DNA of 7,959 bases. Origin: Acidobacteriota bacterium (lineage in GTDB: Bacteria; Acidobacteriota; Terriglobia; Bryobacterales; Bryobacteraceae). Below the pieces are notes generated by a model that saw only the letters and a program-made list of their open reading frames with translations, searched no databases and was not told the origin of the DNA. Shown piece after piece: positions 1 to 5,887 of the stretch. Within the stretch, counting starts at the first letter, position 1, and each line of letters begins with the position of its first letter. The DNA lies in assembly GCA_016871135.1 (NCBI GenBank), contig VFZQ01000224.1, forward strand, positions 1-7,959. Reading direction: 5' to 3'. The position numbers and the translations under genes were made by a program.

Positions 1-49
1 GCTTCTCGAGCGAATCGAAATCACGACGCACGCCTGCAGGGTTGCCCAT
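1..49 (-). CDS. IS630-like transposase or helix-turn-helix protein, N-terminal fragment cut by the window edge
   Basis: The complement reads ATG at 49-47 and stays open to the window edge, giving MGNPAGVRRDFDSLEK. From memory, an opening of the form MGNPAGV-RDF-LE is typical of the DNA-binding, helix-turn-helix N-terminal protein or domain of IS630-family transposases common in Acidobacteriota and Planctomycetota; no search was run. Only 16 codons are visible, so neither the catalytic DDE domain nor the integrity of the gene can be judged. A reasonable sigma70-like promoter lies 39 bases upstream of the start, but no clear Shine-Dalgarno is seen. If correct, an insertion element or its remnant abuts the 5' region of the large secreted-protein gene, the two being transcribed divergently. 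The far end of the element is outside the window, so its terminal inverted repeats and target duplication cannot be defined. It could instead be a solo regulator with the same N-terminus. Confidence 0.5.
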   Translation of the reverse strand, partial: MGNPAGVRRDFDSLEK

Positions 50-87
50 ATCCCAGTTTACACCGGACGCTTGAAAGTCGTCTCTAT

Positions 88-116
88 ATTATGCGGGACT
101 CAATAGGTGGTGTTTA
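88..116 (-). promoter_or_regulatory. Candidate sigma70-like promoter for the left-edge transposase-like gene
   Basis: On the minus strand a -35-like TAAACA (complement of 111-116, 4 of 6 consensus) is followed by a 17-base spacer and a -10-like CATAAT (complement of 88-93, 5 of 6). The predicted start of transcription near 81 leaves a leader of about 32 bases before the ATG at 49. The surrounding stretch, about 80-120, is AT-richer than the rest of the window. This is pattern matching only. Confidence 0.35.
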
Positions 117-206
117 TCGTGGTATCGTGAGGGCAGTGGCTCCCCCCAGTTGAGGGTAGCCGGATTACTGATGGCAAGCGCAGCCGGTTCAAGCGTGCCA
201 TAGTGT

Positions 207-211
207 AAGGA
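207..211 (+). promoter_or_regulatory. Ribosome binding site that fixes the GTG start of the large secreted protein
   Basis: AAGGA lies 4 bases before the GTG at 216. An in-frame TAG at 201-203 excludes any longer reading frame, and GTG 216 is the first start-type codon after it. The encoded N-terminus is a good signal peptide, so ribosome site, upstream stop and protein features agree on this start. No convincing promoter was found for this gene in 50-200. Confidence 0.6.
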
Positions 212-215
212 CCGA

Positions 216-3200
216 GTGACTGACAAACTGATTGGCTTTTTCGTTGCGGTAAGTGCGGCCGTAGCGCAGGAAGCGGCGTTCCCGTTGACGGCGCGATTGC
301 AGTCGCGCGTACCGGTGGCGGGGATTGCGGCGGAGGCGTTCTACCTGCCGGGCAGCGCCGATGTGTCTTGTTTTGAGGCTACCGCCGCCGGCAGCCGATT
401 CCTCTGCCTTTCCGACAGCGGAACCATACTCGAGTGGTCCGCCACGAATCTTGTGCGTCAAGTGGCGTCGGGTTTTACGGGGCCGTTGCGGGCGAAGGCG
501 GCTGAAGACGGGTCGCTCTATGTACTCGACATGGGGCGCGGGACGTTGTCGTTGGTGGCGCCGAACGGGATGGTAACTCGGATATTGGGAGCGGGATCGG
601 ACCGGATCCCGAAGCCGCAGATGGATCCGCGGACCTTCGACCTTCCCTTCTTCGTTTTGACGCGCGACTTTTATGCCAACTTCACGCAGCTTGGCATTGA
701 CGATCAAGGCAATTTGTATATCGTCGTCCTGCACGAAGAGGTATCGAACACAACGGCGACCCGACGGTCGTTTTGGATCTTCCGGTTGGAGAATAAGGGC
801 GCGACGATGTCGCTCTATTACGACGGATCGGCGGCAATGGCGGGAAAAACCGCTCTACCGGAACTGACGTCGGTGACGATCAACGCACAACGCACGATGT
901 ATTTCGCGATGGACGGACAAATTTCGCGGCTCACGGGAACGTCGAATTACGTTGAGTTTCGAGGTGGCCCGTTCCAACCGATGGTCAACAATCCGGCGCG
1001 GACGGTGGCGTTTGCGTCAAACGGCGATGTACTGATTCAGTCCTTCAACGGGAACCTGTACCGGCTTGGGTTCGCTGAGTTGCGGACCGACTTCAATCCG
1101 GTCGGTTTTTTGAACGGGCCGATTACGCGGGCCGGATCGAGCGCGATCGGGTTCGACCTGAGCGAAAATCGCCTATTGCGGTATGAACCGGATGCCACAA
1201 GAATCTACGCGGCTCGCGTGATCGGCCGGCTGTTGCGCAACATTCCGGTGCTGGGCAACAGTGCGTTCCGGCCGGCGTTCGACAGTCCGATCGGCGTATC
1301 CACCGACAACCAGAATCAGGTTTTTGTGACCGAGGGTGAAGACGGGTCGGTGTACCGGATCGCCAGCAACGGCGTGCTGTCACGGGTGACGCGAACCATC
1401 TTCAATCCGGACAGCACAACGCCATACCGTTTTACGAGCGATACCATCGCGCTCGACCAGATGCCGTATCCGGTTGTCGCCACGGCAAATGACATCAGCG
1501 GGCGGTTATACATGTTCGACCGCGACTGCAATTTTTACATTCAGCAATCGCCGACGACGGCGCGGCGAGCGGCGCGATTGAGCATCGACAAGGGCTGCGC
1601 GCAAGCCTCGATGGTTATTGATCCGATGGGCCGCGTGATGATCGGCGCGCACGCGCAGGGCGAGATTCATTCGGCGAACGGCGACCCGCTTGGCGGCGAT
1701 TACACATTTACGCGCATTTACTCAGGCGGTGTTTTGCAGTCGATTTCCCAAATGCAGTCGGGCGAGTTGCTGGTATTGGAAGGGCGCGAATCGACGACGT
1801 GGACGCTGCGGCGTCTCAATCCAACAACGCGAGCCGCCGTGACGTTCCGGTTGGACGATGCGCTGCGGAACAACACGAATATCCGGTTGTCTTCGGCGGC
1901 GGTGGATGCAGCCGGGCGCATACTGGCGGTTTCGTGTTGCACGACAGGCGCTTCGAGCGAGGCCGGGAGGCGATTCCTGATTTCGTTGCAGATCGGACCG
2001 GGCGATGTGTTGAGCGGCGAGGCTCGGCCGATTGTATTTTTCGACGAGCCGGCGCAGAGTCCGTCGGCGGTGTTTTCGCATGCACGGGGAACTCTGCTTC
2101 GAACCAATCTGAACCGGATCTACATGCTGGAGGCGCCCGCGTTTCGGTCGAACTCAGCGATTTCGGTCACCAATCGGGTTACCTGGACCTACGATCCGGA
2201 TGCGGGCGTGCAAGAGTTCGCGACAGCGGTGACCCCAGTGTATGGCCCAACGGGGTTTCGGACCCGGATGACGTGCGATCGAGGATTTGAGCGATGGGTA
2301 CGCCTGGGACCGGCGGCGGCCGTGGCGCCGACGCAATTGCAGCTGGCGCTCGACACCACCAACGCTCCGTCGCGCGCGGCAAGCTGCCGGATCGAATTGC
2401 TGGCTACCGATACGACGCGGGTAATGGCGACGACCACGTTCGACCTGATTCCTGATCCGGTGAAACTGGCTGCGATTCCGCCGTTGAGCATGCTCGGCCA
2501 GACGCAGCCTTTCAGCGTCGATCCGGCTGTTGCAACTACCGCAAAGCAGATCCGGTTGTTGAACACCTCACCGGAGACCGTAACCGTGAATCTGAACGGG
2601 AGCTTGCCGGAAGGGGTGGTTGTCACACCCGCGGCGCTTACGCTCGATCCGAAGCAGAGCGGCGATTTTACGATTACACTCACACCGGCGTTGTTACCGA
2701 GGCAGGTGTATCGTTTGCCTTTGCGGGCGGTGTGTACACCTTGCGGAGGAGACGGCGTCGGCATCGACTTCGGTTTTCAAATCAGCGGGAGGACGACGTC
2801 GCTCGACATTTCGGCCGAAGCGGTGTTGCTCGATGCGGCGACGTTGCGGGCGCGCGGCCTGACGCGTGTCGCGGCGGCGGCGCTTGTCATCAACAGGATC
2901 GAGGAAGGCGACATCTCGAGTTCGATCGACTTCGGCCAGGCGACGCCGTGGTTCACTCTCGAGAAGACAAGCTCCGCGCGCGGAGAAGATGGCTCGCTAG
3001 CGGTGGAATACGCGGTCGTGCTGGCTCCGACGGGATTGCCAACGCGGCCGGCGAGTAATGTCGTCACATTCGCGAGCCGGAGCGTGCCGGGTGTGTCACG
3101 CCGATTCTTGACGGTGTTTTATTTTCCGGAGGGTTTCGCGGCGCAGAGGTTGTTTGAGTCGGGCATTGCGGGAGTGTCGGTAAATCTGGCGACGGCGCGA

Positions 3201-4586
3201 GCGGCGACGGTTCGGGTGCCGGTCTTTAGCCGCGCGACGGCGCCGATGGCCTACAGCACCTACATGCTGGGCTCCGAGGCCGGCGCGGTGACGGTACCTT
3301 CCGTGCAGGGCGTGGTTGGCGCCGGGGCGGCGGAGATCGAATTCGAAGTAACGCGCGGAGGCACGGCGACAGGAGCGTCGGAGAACAAGGATGTCGTGAT
3401 CTTGTTCGCCAACGGCGAGAAGCTGGTGATCACGGTGAATGCGGTGACGTCGACACAAGTCAGCGGAGCGGCGAAGGGACGGCGCGAGATCGGATCGTGC
3501 GCCAACACGCGGCTGCTGTTGACGCCGCGCGAACCGGGCCTGCCGTTCACGGTGGTGCGCAATGTCGGACTGCGATTCAGGGTGGAGTTGAAGGACGAAT
3601 GCAACCAGCTTGTGAACGCGAGCGACAAGGCGCAACTGCGGTTTGCGGTGGAGCCGGCCAATGGCACGGCCACGGTGACATCGACGGGTAACGGCGGGTG
3701 GGATATTTTCTGGCGGCCGGAGAGGGTGCAGGAGAATGTCGTTGCGAAGCTGGTGGCTGTGCGAGCCGTCAGCGAACGCGAGATCTACGCGGGAACACTG
3801 ACGTTGAACGGCCGCGTGGCGGATTCGCAAGTACCGAGCCTGCGATCGTTCAGCGTGCGCGACGCGATCAGCTTCGAGGAGAAGACGATCACGGCGCCAG
3901 GCGCATTTATCAGCATCTTTGGAGAGAACCTGGCGCAGTCGGAACGGCTCGGATTCGACACGCCGGGAACGTTCCCGACCGATCTGGCCGGAGTGCAGGT
4001 GCAGTTCAACGGCAAACCGGCGCCGCTGCTTTACGTTTCACCGGGACAAGTGAACTTGCAGGTGCCCTACGATTTGCAGTTCACCGAGTATCGGATGGTG
4101 ATCCGAAGGGGCGATCTCGTTTCCGCGCCATCGGCACTGAGCGTGGGGAGCGCCTCGCCCGCGGTGGCGACGCTGGATGGCACAGGCAGGGGACAGGGGC
4201 AGATTTACCGAATCGCGCCTGAAGTCGAAGCTGGTTTCGCGACACCGGCCAACCCAGTGCGGCCGGGGGAGTCGATTCTGGTTGTCGCGACGGGGCTGGG
4301 CCCGACGAATCCGCTGGTGGATGAAGGGAAAGCCGTGGCGGCGGAGTCGCGGTTCGGCACCACGGGCGATGTCCGGGTGCGGATCGGCAATGCGCTCGCC
4401 ACCGACGTGGCTGCGTGGCTGATGCCGGGGCAGATCGGCATTTACTTCGTGTCGGCGGTTGTGCCGGCGGAGGCGCCAACAGGCGATGCCGTGCCCGTGG
4501 TGGTGAGCGCCAACGGCGTGGAGAGCCAAGTGGTAACGATGGCGGTGCAGGCCGCGGTTACGCCAAGCGCGCGTCGCGTCGGGTAA
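216..4586 (+). CDS. Large secreted beta-propeller/Ig-like protein with Solibacter-type C-terminal domain (TIGR03437-like)
   Basis: This 1456-residue exported protein has no recognisable enzyme motif. The GTG start gives a short n-region (TDK), a hydrophobic core (LIGFFVAVSAAVA) and a probable signal peptidase I site after AVA. Residues about 40-645 contain recurring beta-propeller/NHL-like units: a position-specific aliphatic stretch, a D-x-x-G-x-L/V-Y-V/I-type strand, then a G-x-V/I-x-R-like strand. The clearest are at 87-127 (DGSLYVLD, then VTRILGAG) and 355-395 (NQVFVTEG, then GSVYRIASNG). Residues about 650-1200 are Val/Thr-rich beta-sandwich-like segments with scattered cysteines, including VCTPC, that could form disulfides outside the cytoplasm. 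Residues 1207-1448 match the Solibacter C-terminal module: APGAFISIFGENLA at 1227, PGQVNLQVPY at 1276, TGLGPTNP and MPGQIGIYF at 1403. The family's function is unknown; ligand or polymer binding at the cell surface is inference. No C-terminal anchor or sorting signal is visible. The last codons overlap the convergent glycosyltransferase. Confidence 0.88.
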   Translation: MTDKLIGFFVAVSAAVAQEAAFPLTARLQSRVPVAGIAAEAFYLPGSADVSCFEATAAGSRFLCLSDSGTILEWSATNLVRQVASGFTGPLRAKAAEDGSLYVLDMGRGTLSLVAPNGMVTRILGAGSDRIPKPQMDPRTFDLPFFVLTRDFYANFTQLGIDDQGNLYIVVLHEEVSNTTATRRSFWIFRLENKGATMSLYYDGSAAMAGKTALPELTSVTINAQRTMYFAMDGQISRLTGTSNYVEFRGGPFQPMVNNPARTVAFASNGDVLIQSFNGNLYRLGFAELRTDFNPVGFLNGPITRAGSSAIGFDLSENRLLRYEPDATRIYAARVIGRLLRNIPVLGNSAFRPAFDSPIGVSTDNQNQVFVTEGEDGSVYRIASNGVLSRVTRTIFNPDSTTPYRFTSDTIALDQMPYPVVATANDISGRLYMFDRDCNFYIQQSPTTARRAARLSIDKGCAQASMVIDPMGRVMIGAHAQGEIHSANGDPLGGDYTFTRIYSGGVLQSISQMQSGELLVLEGRESTTWTLRRLNPTTRAAVTFRLDDALRNNTNIRLSSAAVDAAGRILAVSCCTTGASSEAGRRFLISLQIGPGDVLSGEARPIVFFDEPAQSPSAVFSHARGTLLRTNLNRIYMLEAPAFRSNSAISVTNRVTWTYDPDAGVQEFATAVTPVYGPTGFRTRMTCDRGFERWVRLGPAAAVAPTQLQLALDTTNAPSRAASCRIELLATDTTRVMATTTFDLIPDPVKLAAIPPLSMLGQTQPFSVDPAVATTAKQIRLLNTSPETVTVNLNGSLPEGVVVTPAALTLDPKQSGDFTITLTPALLPRQVYRLPLRAVCTPCGGDGVGIDFGFQISGRTTSLDISAEAVLLDAATLRARGLTRVAAAALVINRIEEGDISSSIDFGQATPWFTLEKTSSARGEDGSLAVEYAVVLAPTGLPTRPASNVVTFASRSVPGVSRRFLTVFYFPEGFAAQRLFESGIAGVSVNLATARAATVRVPVFSRATAPMAYSTYMLGSEAGAVTVPSVQGVVGAGAAEIEFEVTRGGTATGASENKDVVILFANGEKLVITVNAVTSTQVSGAAKGRREIGSCANTRLLLTPREPGLPFTVVRNVGLRFRVELKDECNQLVNASDKAQLRFAVEPANGTATVTSTGNGGWDIFWRPERVQENVVAKLVAVRAVSEREIYAGTLTLNGRVADSQVPSLRSFSVRDAISFEEKTITAPGAFISIFGENLAQSERLGFDTPGTFPTDLAGVQVQFNGKPAPLLYVSPGQVNLQVPYDLQFTEYRMVIRRGDLVSAPSALSVGSASPAVATLDGTGRGQGQIYRIAPEVEAGFATPANPVRPGESILVVATGLGPTNPLVDEGKAVAAESRFGTTGDVRVRIGNALATDVAAWLMPGQIGIYFVSAVVPAEAPTGDAVPVVVSANGVESQVVTMAVQAAVTPSARRVG

Positions 4587-5295
4587 CCTGCGGGAGCACG
4601 ACCAGCGCAAACCACAACCGGCAGAGTTGGCCGAAGGTGTTGAACAAAGACTTGAGGCGGAAGAACTGGCTGCGACCGTGCAAGCGCGGGTGGTGATGTA
4701 CGCCGACCTCTTCGACCAGGTAGGGGCACAGCTCGATCTTCTTGACGAGTTCGACGCAGATCGTTCCGCTGGTGGAGCGGAGCGAGATTTCTTCTAAGAG
4801 GTGGCGGCGGATGAGGCGGAAGTCGCAATCGATGTCGCGAAGGTGGATTCCGAAGATGAAGCGCGCGAAGCGGTTGTAGAGCCAGCCGATGGCGACTCGA
4901 TGCCAAGGATCGTTGCGGTTCAATTTGTAGCCGTTGACGAGTCCGGTGTTGGGGCCGAGATGAGCGACGAGTTCGGCGAGTTCGGTGGGGTCGTACTGGC
5001 CATCGCCGTCGGTGTAGAAGACGAGGTCTTTCGTGGCGGCTTCGAAACCGCTGCGGAGTGCGCCGCCGTAGCCCCGGTTGGCTTCGTGTGTAACGGCCTT
5101 GAAGCGGCCCGGGAATTCCGATTCAAGTGCGGCAAGAACGTCGGCGGTGTTATCCCAACTGCCATCGTTGACGGCGATGACTTCGTAGTCTTCGGTGAGC
5201 GAAGGCAGGAGAGCCATGGTGCGGCGGACGAGATCGCCGATGGTCTGCCCATCGTTGTAGGCAGGGAAAAACACGCTGATGCTTTCGCGAATCAT
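4558..5295 (-). CDS. Family 2 glycosyltransferase, polyprenyl-phosphate sugar (DPM1/DPG synthase) type
   Basis: This 245-residue cytosolic or membrane-peripheral enzyme is expected to transfer a sugar from a nucleotide donor, in this subfamily commonly to a polyprenyl phosphate carrier. GT-A fold motifs appear in order: SVFFPAYNDGQTI at residues 7-19, AVNDGSWDNT at 41-50 (nucleotide-binding Asp), NRGYGGALRSGF at 73-84, and the metal-binding TDGDGQYDP at 95-103 with a D-x-D at 96/98. NGYKLNRNDPWHR (121-133), DCDFRLIRR (156-164) and a basic HHPRLHGRSQ segment (200-210) follow, as in dolichol/polyprenol-phosphate mannose synthase-like proteins. There is only a short hydrophobic stretch near 224-234 and no paired transmembrane helices, so it lacks the membrane tail of the GtrB/ArnC type. 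Length fits the catalytic domain alone. The ATG at 5295 places the first strand at the usual distance from the N-terminus, but no strong Shine-Dalgarno precedes it. Donor sugar and acceptor cannot be told. Its last 9 codons and stop overlap the end of the opposing gene. Confidence 0.88.
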   Translation of the reverse strand: MIRESISVFFPAYNDGQTIGDLVRRTMALLPSLTEDYEVIAVNDGSWDNTADVLAALESEFPGRFKAVTHEANRGYGGALRSGFEAATKDLVFYTDGDGQYDPTELAELVAHLGPNTGLVNGYKLNRNDPWHRVAIGWLYNRFARFIFGIHLRDIDCDFRLIRRHLLEEISLRSTSGTICVELVKKIELCPYLVEEVGVHHHPRLHGRSQFFRLKSLFNTFGQLCRLWFALVVLPQVTRRDARLA

Positions 5296-5317
5296 AGTCC
5301 GTTACGTTTCGGCAATC

Positions 5318-5344
5318 ATTACACATCGAGGGGCAGCTTGACAA
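5318..5344 (-). promoter_or_regulatory. Candidate promoter of the glycosyltransferase gene
   Basis: On the minus strand TTGTCA (complement of 5339-5344, 5 of 6 to the -35 consensus) and TGTAAT (complement of 5318-5323, 5 of 6 to the -10) are separated by 15 bases, which is shorter than ideal. Transcription would start near 5311, about 16 bases before the ATG at 5295. The -35 element touches the inverted repeat at 5344-5358. Confidence 0.3.
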
Positions 5345-5358
5345 GTACGGCAGGTACT
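5344..5358. repeat. Inverted repeat AGTAC-N5-GTACT in the divergent intergenic region
   Basis: AGTAC (5344-5348), GGCAG (5349-5353) and GTACT (5354-5358) form a perfect 5-base inverted repeat with a 5-base spacer. It lies between the divergently transcribed glycosyltransferase and DUF336 genes, next to the candidate promoters of both. A dimeric regulator site is possible. The arms are short, so a chance occurrence is also plausible. Confidence 0.3.
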
Positions 5359-5368
5359 ACACGAAGTT

Positions 5369-5397
5369 TTGACGAACTTGGCGCGCCTTGGCTAAAT
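5369..5397 (+). promoter_or_regulatory. Candidate promoter of the DUF336 gene
   Basis: TTGACG at 5369-5374 (5 of 6 to the -35) is followed after 17 bases by CTAAAT at 5392-5397, a weak -10 (3 of 6). The start of transcription would fall near 5404, leaving a leader of about 11 bases before the ATG at 5415. That fits the absence of any Shine-Dalgarno there. An alternative pair, TTGGCG (5378-5383) and TACGCT (5402-5407), would give a leaderless transcript. The choice cannot be settled from sequence. Confidence 0.25.
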
Positions 5398-5414
5398 CTG
5401 ATACGCTCACCTGC

Positions 5415-5885
5415 ATGCGAACTCTCGTCGCGGCAGTCACACTTGTCGCCGCTTCCCTTCCCGCCATGTGCCAACTCTCCTCGAAAAAAGCTTTGAATCT
5501 CGAAGCAGCCAAAAAGATCGCCGCAGCCGCCGAGGCGGAAGCGCGCAAGAACAACTGGAACGTCGTCATTTGCATCGTCGACGACGGCGCGAACCTGATC
5601 TACCTCCAGAAGATGGACGGTACGCAAATCGGCTCGGTCGACATCGCGCAAATGAAAGCGCGCACCGCGATCAAGATGAAGCGCCCCTCGAAAGTCCTTG
5701 AAGACGCCGTCGCCGGCGGCCGGAATGCCGTTTTGAAATTGCCCGATGTCCTGCCCGTCGAAGGCGGCCTGCCACTGATGGCCGGAACCGATTTCATCGG
5801 CGCGATCGGCGTCAGCGGCGTCACCTCTCAGCAGGACGGCCAGATCGCGGCCGCGGGCGTGGCAGCGGCTTCCGCGATGAAGTAA
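5415..5885 (+). CDS. Exported GlcG/HbpS-like (DUF336) protein
   Basis: This 156-residue protein belongs to the GlcG/HbpS family (PF03928). Family hallmarks in order are NVVICIVDDGANLIYLQKMDG at about 49-69 (the V-V-D-x-G-x-L-x-x-x-x-x-M/L-D core), a KARTA helix at 81-85, PVEGGLPL at 114-121, and IGAIGVSGVTSQQDGQIAAAG at about 128-148. Some characterised members (HbpS) bind haem extracellularly and form oligomers, while GlcG is encoded beside glycolate oxidase genes without a settled role; a function here is not established. ATG 5415 is chosen because it starts directly with a signal peptide (RTLVAAVTLVAASLPA), probably cut near AMC/QLSS. The cysteine is not in a lipobox, since Met precedes it. 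An in-frame TTG at 5388 is possible, with an in-frame TGA at 5370-5372 further upstream, but it would put polar residues before the signal sequence. No oxidase or two-component partner genes are nearby, unlike the glc and hbpS-senSR loci. Confidence 0.85.
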   Translation: MRTLVAAVTLVAASLPAMCQLSSKKALNLEAAKKIAAAAEAEARKNNWNVVICIVDDGANLIYLQKMDGTQIGSVDIAQMKARTAIKMKRPSKVLEDAVAGGRNAVLKLPDVLPVEGGLPLMAGTDFIGAIGVSGVTSQQDGQIAAAGVAAASAMK

Positions 5886-5887
5886 CC

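Noticed and set aside
171..197. Possible hairpin GGCA...TGCC upstream of the large gene, considered as an IS terminal repeat or terminator
   Set aside because: Only 4 pairs are continuous and then a mismatch follows. There is no T-run, and no partner inverted repeat can be tested in this window.
1799..2290. A 163-codon plus-strand frame nested in the large gene
   Set aside because: It is a +1 shadow frame with Gly/Arg/Ser-rich composition, no ribosome site and no recognisable domain. The enclosing frame is uninterrupted, so a frameshift is not needed.
3096..3830. A 244-codon open frame on the minus strand inside the large secreted-protein gene
   Set aside because: Its translation is Arg/His-rich, low in structure and has no family motifs. 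The opposite frame has a coherent beta-rich protein with recognisable motifs, and long antisense frames are expected in GC-rich coding DNA.
4038..4610. A 190-codon minus-strand frame spanning the end of the large gene
   Set aside because: It overlaps the conserved C-terminal module on the other strand and is Arg/His/Pro-rich. The real minus-strand gene here is the glycosyltransferase in a different frame.
5460..5480. Lipoprotein signal at the cysteine in LPAMCQ of the DUF336 protein
   Set aside because: The residue before Cys is Met, which does not fit a lipobox that needs Gly, Ala or Ser there. An ordinary signal peptidase I site is more likely.
4801..5496. A 231-codon plus-strand frame antisense to the glycosyltransferase
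   Set aside because: The opposite strand carries all glycosyltransferase family 2 motifs in order. The antisense product is a Val/Ala/Glu-rich mirror of that code and runs through the intergenic region into the next gene without a family match.
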